Positions 1 through 7,022 of a stretch of 12,870 nucleotides of DNA are shown one piece after another. The DNA lies in NCBI GenBank assembly GCA_036554945.1, contig DATBMH010000103.1, positions 1-12,870 of the forward strand, in the 5' to 3' direction. Position 1 is the first letter of the stretch. Each line of letters begins with the position of its first letter. A program made the translations under genes and the position numbers. The notes beneath the pieces were generated by a model. That model saw only the letters and a list, made by a program, of their open reading frames with translations, ran no database searches and was not told the origin of the DNA. Source of the DNA: JACDAN01 sp036554945. GTDB taxonomy: Bacteria > Actinomycetota > Thermoleophilia > Gaiellales > Gaiellaceae.

Positions 1-876
1 CAGCACCGCCGAGCGGGCGTTCGTCCCGAAGGCGAGCGAGCCGTAGATCGGATCGGTGAAGCCGGTCAGCCGCTCGCGCACGTAGAACCGGCCCGACGGG
101 GTCGGCCAGTGCGGCTCCCCCACGCCGATCACCGACCGGTAGACCGGACGGCCGCGCTTGTACAGCGTGGCGCGAAGCCTCGAGCGGTCGATCACGAGGT
201 GCGTGTCCAGCTCGACGAAGCTGCCGACGGACTCGCGCGGGATCCAGCCCATCGTTCCGTTCGGCAGGACCGGCAGCGGGACGCGGAGCCAGTACCGGCC
301 CTGGCGGTCGATCAGCCCCCGAGAGAGGAACACCACGTGCCGGACGTGCTCCGGCGTCACGGCGCTCAGCCGGCCGACGATCCGCGAGGTCGAGTTGGGC
401 GCGGCCCTCGCGACGACGGAACGCTTGAGCACGGCGCTGTTCGAGGTCCCTCCCAGGCTCCGGCTCGAGAGCCGGAACGATCTCGCCGCGGTCCGCCCGA
501 CGTGGATCCGGACGGTGATGCGCGGCGCAGCGGAGCTGCCGTCCTCGGCACGGAACGTCAGCTTCCACTCGCCCCGCTGGTCGGGTCGCGGCCTCCAGCG
601 GAAGTCCGTGCGGGCCGGCGCCTCGGCCAGCTGCACGAGCCGTGCGCCCTTGGGGAGACGTCCGCCGCGGATGCGGACGATCGAGTTGAACGACCCGGCA
701 GCCTCGAACCGGAGCTGGAACTCACGCCCGACGCCGGCGACGAACGCCGTGCCGTCGTCCGGCGTGCTGCCTTGCCAGATGACAGTCGTGGCGCTGCCCG
801 AAGCGGACGGCGCGAGCACGGCGAGCGCGACGACCATCGCCGTCAGCAACGCCGGCCATATCGCTCGTCCGCTCAT
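1..876 (-). CDS. L,D-transpeptidase (YkuD family), C-terminus beyond the window
   Basis: Reading from the ATG at 876 to the window edge gives 292 residues with no stop. The N-terminus has a short hydrophobic segment (about residues 6-24), a signal peptide or membrane anchor. Residues 32-127 look like an Ig-like beta domain and about 150-217 like an SH3-type domain ending in GWIPRESV. From about residue 223 the start of a YkuD domain appears: a VELDTHLVIDRS beta strand, then SVIGVGEPHWPTPSGRFYV, whose TPxGxF is typical. The catalytic His and the SHGC-type Cys would lie past base 1 and cannot be checked. Such enzymes make 3-3 crosslinks in peptidoglycan outside the membrane. An in-frame TAG at 898-900 and no other start in between fix the ATG. 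It follows the sigma/anti-sigma pair after 78 bp containing a hairpin, so it may be separately transcribed. Confidence 0.85.
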   Translation of the reverse strand, partial: MSGRAIWPALLTAMVVALAVLAPSASGSATTVIWQGSTPDDGTAFVAGVGREFQLRFEAAGSFNSIVRIRGGRLPKGARLVQLAEAPARTDFRWRPRPDQRGEWKLTFRAEDGSSAAPRITVRIHVGRTAARSFRLSSRSLGGTSNSAVLKRSVVARAAPNSTSRIVGRLSAVTPEHVRHVVFLSRGLIDRQGRYWLRVPLPVLPNGTMGWIPRESVGSFVELDTHLVIDRSRLRATLYKRGRPVYRSVIGVGEPHWPTPSGRFYVRERLTGFTDPIYGSLAFGTNARSAVL

Positions 877-905
877 GTTTCCGACCCCAATCTCTTTCTA
901 GCACG

Positions 906-935
906 GGAGAGGGCGACCGTCCGGCCGCCCTCTCC
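906..935 (-). terminator. Perfect 10-bp hairpin between the anti-sigma-like gene and the L,D-transpeptidase
   Basis: Bases 906-915 and 926-935 are exact reverse complements around a 10-nt loop. It is GC-rich and lies in the only sizeable gap of this gene run, 19 nt after the stop at 955. No T-run follows on either strand, so termination would be of the U-less kind sometimes proposed in high-GC bacteria. It could instead be an mRNA-stability or regulatory hairpin. Confidence 0.45.
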
Positions 936-954
936 ACGCCGCATGTCTTCGGGC

Positions 955-1374
955 CTAGCCCGTGAAGGGCGGCCGCGTGCGGGCCCTGACCCGGCCCCTC
1001 GCGCCCCTGCCGCTCTTCTTCTTCGTCGCCTTCTTGACCTTCTTGGCCTTCGGCTTCTTGTACTGGTCGATGGCCGGGCTGCGCTTCAGCACCTTGATCA
1101 CGTCCTTCGGCGTGACCACGCGCTTGACGCTGACCGCGGCATCCTGCGCCGCCGAGGACGCGTAGCCGACGCCGCCGACCGAGGCGAGCGCGAGCAGCAT
1201 GACGGCCGTGAGCGCACCGACGAAGGCGACGCGGAGCGAGCCTACGCGGGTGCGACCGTCGTTCCTGACACGCGCCTCGAGGCGGCGGGCGAACTCGGGT
1301 GCAGGCTCGGGACGGCCGGCCCGCAGCTCGGCTTCGAGGTCGAGGCCCTCGTGCCGTCTCCGCCAGTAACGCAT
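955..1374 (-). CDS. One-pass membrane protein next to an ECF sigma gene, candidate anti-sigma factor
   Basis: 139 residues, ATG start preceded by a good ribosome site. The N-terminal 45 residues are charged and helical, including LRAGRPEPAPEFARRLEARV (residues 17-36), a pattern I associate with the cytoplasmic end of small proteins encoded beside actinobacterial ECF sigma genes. One membrane helix follows (about 46-70), then a short spacer and a very basic tail (about 105-133) rich in Lys and Arg. No zinc-binding HxxxCxxC motif of the classical anti-sigma domain is present. The gene starts 46 bp after the sigma stop, on the same strand. Seen: topology and position. Inferred: that it holds the sigma factor at the membrane. 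It could instead be an unrelated membrane protein. Confidence 0.65.
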   Translation of the reverse strand: MRYWRRRHEGLDLEAELRAGRPEPAPEFARRLEARVRNDGRTRVGSLRVAFVGALTAVMLLALASVGGVGYASSAAQDAAVSVKRVVTPKDVIKVLKRSPAIDQYKKPKAKKVKKATKKKSGRGARGRVRARTRPPFTG

Positions 1375-1383
1375 TGCTTTGAA

Positions 1384-1390
1384 CCCCCTC
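1384..1390 (-). promoter_or_regulatory. Ribosome binding site of the anti-sigma-like gene
   Basis: Minus-strand GAGGGGG lies 9 nt before the ATG at 1374, supporting that start and independent initiation rather than coupling to the sigma gene 46 bp upstream. Confidence 0.6.
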
Positions 1391-1420
1391 AGAGTCGTTT
1401 CAGTGGTCTTGCACCCGTTA

Positions 1421-1930
1421 CTACTGGGAAACGCCGCGTTTCCTTACAGGCTCCTCGTCCTCGACTCCGAGGATCCCGCGGAGACGGCCGAGCGCCCGGT
1501 GCAGCGCGACCTCGATCGCGTTCGTCCTGGCCTCGAGGAGCTCCGCGATCTGACGGGCGGTCAGGTCGGCGCCGTAGCGGAGCGCGATCAGCTCCCGGTC
1601 CCGCTCGTCGAGGGCTTCGACGGCCCGTGAGATTGTCAGCCGGCGGATCGTCTCCTCCTCGAGATCGGTCGTGTCGGGGGCGTCGAGGTCGTCCGTGGCG
1701 AACTCGGTCTTCGACCAGCCGCCGTCGACGACCCGCTTTGCGATGCCGAGCAGCCAGGCGACGGGCTCCCCCTTCCGCGCGTCGTAGCTCTTGCGGTAGC
1801 GGAGCGCGCGCTCGAACGTCTCGCTCGTGACGTCCTCGGCGTCCGGGCCGTCGCCGACTCGGTACGCGGCGTAGGCGTACACGCGCTTGATCAGCGGCCC
1901 CGGATCGGCGAGCGGGTCCCGGCGGAACAT
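1421..1930 (-). CDS. ECF-type RNA polymerase sigma factor
   Basis: 169 residues, about the usual ECF length. Region 2 is at roughly residues 11-75, with DAEDVTSETFERALRYRKSYD and a WLLGIAKRVVDGGW end. Region 4 is at about 100-152, with LDERDRELIALRYGADLTARQIAELL followed by the recognition helix ARTNAIEVALHRALGRL. The frame stays open upstream, but the ATG at 1930 is chosen because it fits the sigma fold, has a GAGGG site 6 nt before it, and forms a TGATG overlap (1 nt) with the stop of the O-antigen-ligase gene. Translation is therefore probably coupled to that gene. It should direct RNA polymerase to a small promoter set, probably under control of the membrane protein encoded next. Its targets cannot be read from this window. 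Confidence 0.93.
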   Translation of the reverse strand: MFRRDPLADPGPLIKRVYAYAAYRVGDGPDAEDVTSETFERALRYRKSYDARKGEPVAWLLGIAKRVVDGGWSKTEFATDDLDAPDTTDLEEETIRRLTISRAVEALDERDRELIALRYGADLTARQIAELLEARTNAIEVALHRALGRLRGILGVEDEEPVRKRGVSQ

Positions 1931-3882
1931 CACCGGCCCTCGGTCTCGCGGAACTCGCGGATCTCGTCGCTGAGCGGGTTCAGGCGCTCGGCCTCGCGGA
2001 GCGCCTCCTCGCGCGCCGCGCCGGTGCTCGCCTCCGCGAGCCGGAGCCAGAGGAGCCAGTCGCCCGGCTCCTTGTCGATCGCCTTCCCGAAGCTGTCGCG
2101 CGCCCCCGCGAGATCGCCCTGGCCGAGCTGCGCCTCGCCGAGCCGCTGCCAGGGCTCGGACGACCACGGCGCCCAGTCCTGCGCCTTGCGGGCCTCGGCC
2201 GCCGCCTCGTCCCAGTCGGGCGGGGCCGCAACGGCCGCGCCGTCGCTCGCGGCGAGGGCGCTGGACCCGACCAGGCCGACGAACGCCGCGCCGGCCATGA
2301 GCCCTGCGACCACGCCGGCGGCGACCCGAAGGCGAGCGCTCGGCACCAGCTCGGAGCCGTCGCGCGCCCGGAGGGCGATGAGGGCGGCCCCGCAGGCCAG
2401 GGCGGCGACCGTGACGGCCGGGAGCTCCCAGTCCCAGTCGGCTCCGGCGTGGACGAGGTACGCGACGTACGCGCCGAACGCACCGGCGGCGAGCGGGTGC
2501 CTCCGGGCGCCGACCGCGGCGGCCAGCGGCGCCGCGAGCGCAAGGAGCAGCGCCGCCAGCCCGACGGGGCCGAGCTCGCCGAGCGTCTCGAGGTAGAGGT
2601 TGTGGCCGTCACGGACCTTGTGGTCGATCGGGCGGTGCTCGTTCCAGTACTGCTCGTAGGTGCCGGCCCCGCCGCCGAGCACCGGGTGGTCGACGTACTC
2701 GCGCCACGCCTCCTCCCAGATCTCCGGCCGGTAGCTGCCCGAGAAGGTGAACAGGCGCTCGCTGAGGTCCGTGGGCGGCGGCTCGGGCGTGGCCGTGAAC
2801 GCGTCGTAGGCCTCCTCCACCATGTCGACGGGGCCGCCGAAGCGGACGACGGCCGCGGTCGCGGCGCCGACCGCCAGGACCACGACGACGGCCGCGAACG
2901 CGAACCGAACGGTCGGCGAGGGCACGTACCGTCGCTCGGCCGCGGCCAGGGCCACCGTCGCGGCGGCCGCGACGAGCGCGAGGATCGCGATCACGACGGC
3001 GAGCTCGCCGCCCTGCTCGGTGGCGGCGCTGAGCGGCGCGTCGCGCCGGATCAGCCCCTCGTAGCCGGAGCCGATGGCCGCGGCGACCAGGCCCGGCGTG
3101 CCCGCGACGACGAGCGCCAGGATCAGCTGCAGACGGCGCGCGTCCAGCGCAACCGCGGCGGCGAGACCGGCGATCAGCGCGATCCACGCCCCGCGGCTGA
3201 ACGTGAAGTACAGCGCCGGCACGAGGACGACGACGGAGGCGGCCGCACCCGCTCGCAGCGCCACGCTCCGCTCCCGCGCGGCCGCGCCGAGCGCGAGCAG
3301 CAGGCCGATCGCCACGAAGATCCCGAAGCCGTTCCAGTAGCCCAGCGGCTCGGAGAGCCGGTACTCGGAGATCGGGTCGTACGCGCCGAGGCGGTCTGGG
3401 AAGAGCCGCGTGGCGAGCCCGTAGGCCGAGACGAGGACGAGGGCAGCCAGCGCCCCGCGCAGGAGCGCCGGCGCCGTCTGCCGGCGGACGACGAGCACGA
3501 GCGCGGCAGCGACACCCGCGTACGCGAGCATCCGGAAGCCTTCGAGGACCGTCTGCGTCGTGTTCGCCGTCCAGAGCAGCGAGAGCCAAGTCCAGGCGGC
3601 GAGCGCCGTCAGGCCGCCGACGAACACGCCCGCGAGACGGCCGCCGTGGAGCGCCGCGCGGCCCAGGAGCAGCCAGGCGATGACGAGCCAAAGGGACACG
3701 AGCGCCGTCCAGCCCCAGGCGGGCGGGAAGTAACCGCCGTCGGCCGCGCCCAGCGCCGCGATCCCCGCCGCGGCGCCCACGCCGACCGCCGCATGGCCGA
3801 GGTCCGGTGTGAACGCGCGCGACGTCGCTGCGGAGGCGGCCGCCGCATCGTGTTCGAGGCTCCGAGACTGGGCTCCGCGCAC
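1930..3882 (-). CDS. O-antigen ligase-like (Wzy_C) membrane protein with C-terminal TPR region
   Basis: 650 residues with about a dozen hydrophobic segments between residues 30 and 545. Two Wzy_C/O-antigen-ligase hallmarks are visible: LYFTFSRGAWIALIAGL (about 224-240) and GHNLYLETLGELGPVGLAAL (about 426-445), with a large soluble loop (350-425) between membrane parts. After the last membrane helix (about 518-545), residues 557-640 form TPR-like helices (EPWQRLGEAQLGQGDLAGARDSFGKAI). Family members ligate or polymerise lipid-linked glycans at the outer face of the membrane; the substrate here is unknown. The GTG at 3882 is used because TAG at 3916-3918 is in frame and no better start lies between. 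It starts 33 bp after the epimerase, a likely sugar-nucleotide supplier, and overlaps the sigma start by 1 nt. Confidence 0.87.
   Translation of the reverse strand: MRGAQSRSLEHDAAAASAATSRAFTPDLGHAAVGVGAAAGIAALGAADGGYFPPAWGWTALVSLWLVIAWLLLGRAALHGGRLAGVFVGGLTALAAWTWLSLLWTANTTQTVLEGFRMLAYAGVAAALVLVVRRQTAPALLRGALAALVLVSAYGLATRLFPDRLGAYDPISEYRLSEPLGYWNGFGIFVAIGLLLALGAAARERSVALRAGAAASVVVLVPALYFTFSRGAWIALIAGLAAAVALDARRLQLILALVVAGTPGLVAAAIGSGYEGLIRRDAPLSAATEQGGELAVVIAILALVAAAATVALAAAERRYVPSPTVRFAFAAVVVVLAVGAATAAVVRFGGPVDMVEEAYDAFTATPEPPPTDLSERLFTFSGSYRPEIWEEAWREYVDHPVLGGGAGTYEQYWNEHRPIDHKVRDGHNLYLETLGELGPVGLAALLLALAAPLAAAVGARRHPLAAGAFGAYVAYLVHAGADWDWELPAVTVAALACGAALIALRARDGSELVPSARLRVAAGVVAGLMAGAAFVGLVGSSALAASDGAAVAAPPDWDEAAAEARKAQDWAPWSSEPWQRLGEAQLGQGDLAGARDSFGKAIDKEPGDWLLWLRLAEASTGAAREEALREAERLNPLSDEIREFRETEGR
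1937..1941 (-). promoter_or_regulatory. Ribosome binding site deciding the sigma-factor start
   Basis: Minus-strand GAGGG is 6 nt before the ATG at 1930 and lies inside the last codons of the upstream ligase gene. With the TGATG junction it argues against longer versions of the sigma protein. Confidence 0.55.
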
Positions 3883-3890
3883 CCTGTCAG

Positions 3891-3896
3891 AGGGTA
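3891..3896 (-). promoter_or_regulatory. Possible -10 element TACCCT before the O-antigen-ligase gene
   Basis: TACCCT (TAnnnT) ends 8 nt before the GTG at 3882, and no clear ribosome site is present. It would give an almost leaderless internal transcript for ligase, sigma and anti-sigma. It overlaps a 5-bp inverted repeat (3881-3885 with 3891-3895). Confidence 0.35.
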
Positions 3897-3915
3897 CAGC
3901 CGGCTCCTGTCGGAT

Positions 3916-4842
3916 CTATCCCCCGCGCGAGGATGCGTACCAGCGGAACGTCTCCGCCAGCCCGGCGTCGAGCTCGAGCTCGGGCCGCCACCCGAACGCG
4001 TCGCGTGCCGCGGACGAGTCGATCGCGCTCCGCGTCAGCTCGCCCGGCCGCAGCGGCTCGAGCTGCGGCTCGATCGAGGTCCCGGCCGCGCGCTGGAGGC
4101 CGTGCAGGACTTCGAGCACCGAGACCTCCCTCCCCCACCCGAGGTTGAACGTCCCCGGTGCGGGGCTGTCGGCGAGCGCGGTGAACGCTCGGACGATGTC
4201 CCCGACGTGCACGTAGTCCCGGGTCGGCTCGCCGCGGCCGTACGCCACAACCGGCTCGCCGGTGATCAGGCGCTCGCTGAAGATCGCGACGACGCCCGCC
4301 TCGCCGTGCGGGCTCTGCCGCGGCCCGTAGACGTTGCCGAGCCGGAGGACCGTGTGGTCGACGCCGTGGAAGCGCTGGAAGGTACCGACGTACGCCTCCG
4401 CCGCCTGCTTGGAGGCGCCGTACGGCGAGAGCGGCTGCGGCGGATACGACTCGTCCGTCGGGATCGGGGCGCCCTCGCCGTAGAGCGCACCCGCGGTCGA
4501 GGCGAACACCGTCCTCGCGCCGAGGCCGGTGGCGATCCTGAGCACGTTGAACGTCCCGAGGACGTTCGAGGCGAAGTCCCGGTGCGGGTCCTTCACCGAG
4601 ACGGTGACGCTCGCCTGCGCCGCGAGATGGGCCACGTAGTCAGGGCGGAAGGCGGTGAGCGCGTCCGCGAGGGCCTCCTCGACCGCGACGTCGAGCTCGG
4701 CGAAGCCCGCGGCGGCCGGGACGCGGTCGCGCGTCCCGGCGGAGAGGTCGTCGACGACGAGCACCTCGTCCCCCCGCTCGAGGAAGGCATCGGCCACGTG
4801 CGAGCCGATAAATCCGGCTCCGCCGGTCACGACGACCTTCAC
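3916..4842 (-). CDS. NAD-dependent epimerase/dehydratase, UDP-glucose 4-epimerase (GalE)-like
   Basis: 308 residues, an extended short-chain dehydrogenase. The N-terminal GGAGFIG (7-13) binds the nucleotide cofactor, with acidic D31/D32 ending the second strand as in NAD-binding forms. The ASTAGALYGE segment (114-123) carries the Ser/Thr of the active site, and Y141 and K145 form the YxxxK pair (SPYGASK). LGNVYGPRQSPHGEAGVVAIF (168-188) and RDYVHVGDIVRAF (208-220) are typical of GalE-like sugar-nucleotide epimerases. Expected role: interconverting UDP-hexoses for glycan synthesis in the cytoplasm. The exact sugar is not certain; a related epimerase or dehydratase is possible. The GTG start lies 1 nt after the mutM stop and has a strong GGAGG site, so it is coupled to mutM. 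The O-antigen-ligase gene follows. Confidence 0.9.
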   Translation of the reverse strand: MKVVVTGGAGFIGSHVADAFLERGDEVLVVDDLSAGTRDRVPAAAGFAELDVAVEEALADALTAFRPDYVAHLAAQASVTVSVKDPHRDFASNVLGTFNVLRIATGLGARTVFASTAGALYGEGAPIPTDESYPPQPLSPYGASKQAAEAYVGTFQRFHGVDHTVLRLGNVYGPRQSPHGEAGVVAIFSERLITGEPVVAYGRGEPTRDYVHVGDIVRAFTALADSPAPGTFNLGWGREVSVLEVLHGLQRAAGTSIEPQLEPLRPGELTRSAIDSSAARDAFGWRPELELDAGLAETFRWYASSRGG

Positions 4843-4843
4843 G

Positions 4844-5692
4844 TCAGCCTCCGGATCCGTTCGGGACGAGCGGCTGGCAGCTCGGGCAGTACCAGGTGCC
4901 GCGGCCCGCGGCGCGGGTCTTCCCGATCTGCGCGCCGCAGCGGTAGCACGGTTCGCCCTCGCGGCCGTACACCTTCAGGGCCTCCTGCATCGTGCCCTCG
5001 GATCCGTCGGGCGCCCGGTAGTCGCGCAGGGTCGTCCCCTGCCGGGCGATGCCGGCCTTGAGCGCTTCCCGCACGGCCTTGTGGAGGCGCTTCAGCTCGT
5101 CCTGGTCGAGGTCGCCGGCGGCGCGAAGCGGATGGATCCGCGCCCGCCACAGCGCTTCGTCGGCGTAGATGTTCCCCATGCCGGCGGCCGCGCGCTGGTC
5201 GAGGAGCGCGGCCTTCACGGGCGCGCGGCGGCGGTCGAAGCGCGCCGCGAGGCTGGCCGGCGTGAACGCGCGGGTCAGCGGCTCCTCGCCGAGTCGCTGC
5301 GCCAGGTAGTCCGTCTCCTCGCCCGGCTCGAGCAGGAGCCAGGTGCCGAAGCGCCGGATGTCGCGATAGACGACGTCCGATCCGTCGTCTAGGTTGACAA
5401 CGACACGGAGATGCGGATCGTACTCGGGCGCTCCGCCGCTCATGTGTCCCATCGTCCCCGTCATCCGGAGGTGAATCAGGAGCACGCGACCCGACTTGAA
5501 CCGAACAACCAGATACTTGCCGCGCCGATCGACGGCCGCGACGACCTCGCCTTCGAGCTCCGCCGCCACCTGGAGCGGCTCCTCGGGACGGGTGACGCGC
5601 GGGTCGCGGATCTCGACCCGGTCGAAGCGCCGGCCCACGAGCACCGGCTCGAGGTGCACGCGAACCGTCTCGACCTCGGGCAGCTCGGGCAC
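4844..5692 (-). CDS. mutM: Formamidopyrimidine-DNA glycosylase (Fpg/MutM)
   Basis: 282 residues, a normal Fpg length. The N-terminus is M-PELPEVETVR; Pro2, exposed after Met removal, is the Schiff-base nucleophile and Glu3 the acid catalyst. K59 corresponds to the DNA-binding Lys of the RRGKYL loop; M77 and the DIRRFG segment (R114, F115) fit the residues that fill the gap left by the flipped base. The helix-two-turn-helix shows GMGNIYADEAL (171-181, with N174). The C-terminal zinc finger has C249, C252, C269 and C272, with R264 in GRGTWYCP. It removes 8-oxoguanine and formamidopyrimidines and nicks the abasic site. The start is GTG, required because Pro must be residue 2. It begins 34 bp after deoA and overlaps nothing; its last codons hold the epimerase ribosome site. 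Confidence 0.97.
   Translation of the reverse strand: MPELPEVETVRVHLEPVLVGRRFDRVEIRDPRVTRPEEPLQVAAELEGEVVAAVDRRGKYLVVRFKSGRVLLIHLRMTGTMGHMSGGAPEYDPHLRVVVNLDDGSDVVYRDIRRFGTWLLLEPGEETDYLAQRLGEEPLTRAFTPASLAARFDRRRAPVKAALLDQRAAAGMGNIYADEALWRARIHPLRAAGDLDQDELKRLHKAVREALKAGIARQGTTLRDYRAPDGSEGTMQEALKVYGREGEPCYRCGAQIGKTRAAGRGTWYCPSCQPLVPNGSGG
4848..4852 (-). promoter_or_regulatory. Ribosome binding site GGAGG for the epimerase gene
   Basis: GGAGG lies 5 nt before the GTG at 4842, inside the last codons of mutM. It supports the unusual GTG start and translational coupling. Confidence 0.7.
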
Positions 5693-5698
5693 GAGGCT

Positions 5699-5704
5699 AG
5701 CCTA
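5699..5704 (-). promoter_or_regulatory. Possible -10 element TAGGCT giving a leaderless mutM transcript
   Basis: TAGGCT (TAnnnT) ends exactly 6 nt before the GTG at 5692, which would put the transcription start on the start codon. No ribosome site is visible before this GTG. No convincing -35 box was seen. Confidence 0.45.
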
Positions 5705-5726
5705 GCCGCGGCGTTGCCGGACGGGC

Positions 5727-7022
5727 CTACGCGAGCGTCTCGAGGATGACGCCCTTCGGCGGCGGCGCGTCGTCTGTCAGCTCGTACGCGGCGTCGACCT
5801 CGGCCAGCGCCGCCGCTGCCGCCGCGTCGTCCCGGGCGTGCACCTCGGCGAGGACGTCTCCCTGCGCCACGCGCTCACCCCGCTTGGCCCGGCAGACGAT
5901 CCCGACCGCGTGGTCGATCGGCTCGTCCTTGACGACCCGGCCTGCGCCGAGGTGGACCGCCGCCATGCCGACGCCGAGCGCGCCGAGCCGGGCGACCACG
6001 CCGTCGCGCTGGGCGGTCAGCTCGCGGACGACCGCGGCCCGCGGCAGGGCGCCCTCGTCGGGATCGCCGTCCTGCGCGCGGATCCAGCGCTCGTACGCGT
6101 CGAGTGCCGCACCGCCGCGGAGCGCGGCCTCGACCCGTGAGCGCGCCTCGGCCGGCTCGGCGCCGTCGCAGAGCACCACCAGGTGTGCCGCGGACGCTAC
6201 GGCGAGCTCGGTGAGGTCCGTCGGCCCGTCGCCGCGAAGGGTCTCGACCGCCTCGCGGATCTCGAGCGCGTTGCCGACGGCCTGCCCGAGGGGCTGGTCC
6301 ATGTCGGTCAGCTCGCAGACGACGCTGCGGTTCGCGCGCCGCCCCAGCTCGAGCATCGCCTCGGCCAGCTCGCGCGCGTCCTCGATCGACTTCATGAAGG
6401 CACCGTCGCCGACCTTGACGTCGAGGACGATCGCGTTCGCGCCCGCGGCGATCTTCTTCGACATGATGCTGGCCGCGATCAACGAGACGTTCTCGACCGT
6501 GGCCGTCACGTCGCGGAGCCCGTAGAGCCGCTTGTCGGCCGGGACGAGCTCGGCCGTTTGGCCGATGATCGCGATCCCGACGTCGCGAACCTGGTCGACG
6601 AACTCGTCGCGCGAGAGCTCGATCCGGAACCTCGGAATCGACTCGAGCTTGTCCAGCGTCCCCCCGGTGTGGCCGAGCCCGCGGCCGCTCATCTTCCCGA
6701 ACGGGATCCCGCACGCGGCGACCAGCGGCCCGACGACGAGTGACGCCTTGTCCCCCACCCCGCCCGTCGAGTGCTTGTCGGCGACAGGCCGGCCGATCTC
6801 CGCCTGGAGGTCGATCGTGTCGCCGCTCCGCACCATCGCGTCCGTCAGCGCGTACGTCTCGCGGCCGTTCAGCCCGCGGAAGTAGACCGCCATGCAGAAC
6901 GCGGCGAGCTGGTAGTCCGGGATCTCGTCGCGTGCGTAGCCGAGGACGAGCTCGCCGAGCTCCTCGTCGCTGAGCTCGCCGCCGTCCCGCTTGCGCTGGA
7001 TCAGCTCTGCCGGACGGATCAA
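5727..7022 (-). CDS. deoA: Thymidine / pyrimidine-nucleoside phosphorylase
   Basis: 431 residues. The family signature SGRGLGHTGGTLDKLE is at 112-127, the phosphate loop KHSTGGVGDK at 83-92, and the base-binding residues by analogy with E. coli DeoA are R170, S185 and K189. The C-terminal alpha/beta domain is complete. It splits thymidine, deoxyuridine or other pyrimidine nucleosides with phosphate, giving base and (deoxy)ribose-1-phosphate; the deoB product next door isomerises that sugar phosphate. Which of the two specificities it has cannot be decided here. The frame is open far upstream, but homologous sequence begins at LIRPAELIQRKRDGGELSDEEL. I therefore choose the TTG at 7022, which overlaps the deoB stop as TTGA, indicating coupled translation. 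Confidence 0.93.
   Translation of the reverse strand: MIRPAELIQRKRDGGELSDEELGELVLGYARDEIPDYQLAAFCMAVYFRGLNGRETYALTDAMVRSGDTIDLQAEIGRPVADKHSTGGVGDKASLVVGPLVAACGIPFGKMSGRGLGHTGGTLDKLESIPRFRIELSRDEFVDQVRDVGIAIIGQTAELVPADKRLYGLRDVTATVENVSLIAASIMSKKIAAGANAIVLDVKVGDGAFMKSIEDARELAEAMLELGRRANRSVVCELTDMDQPLGQAVGNALEIREAVETLRGDGPTDLTELAVASAAHLVVLCDGAEPAEARSRVEAALRGGAALDAYERWIRAQDGDPDEGALPRAAVVRELTAQRDGVVARLGALGVGMAAVHLGAGRVVKDEPIDHAVGIVCRAKRGERVAQGDVLAEVHARDDAAAAAALAEVDAAYELTDDAPPPKGVILETLA

Noticed and set aside
109..1830. Long plus-strand open frame across the L,D-transpeptidase, anti-sigma and sigma genes
   Set aside because: It is antisense to three recognisable or well-structured genes and encodes Arg/Pro-rich sequence without any motif.
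1931..2167. Longer sigma-factor start
   Set aside because: The extra residues are an out-of-frame reading of the ligase TPR region; the ATG at 1930 has a ribosome site and fits ECF length.
2449..5061. Very long plus-strand open frame (870 codons)
   Set aside because: It lies antisense to the ligase, epimerase and mutM genes, all of which have family motifs. The product is Arg/Glu/Gly-rich low-complexity sequence typical of the opposite strand of GC-rich genes.
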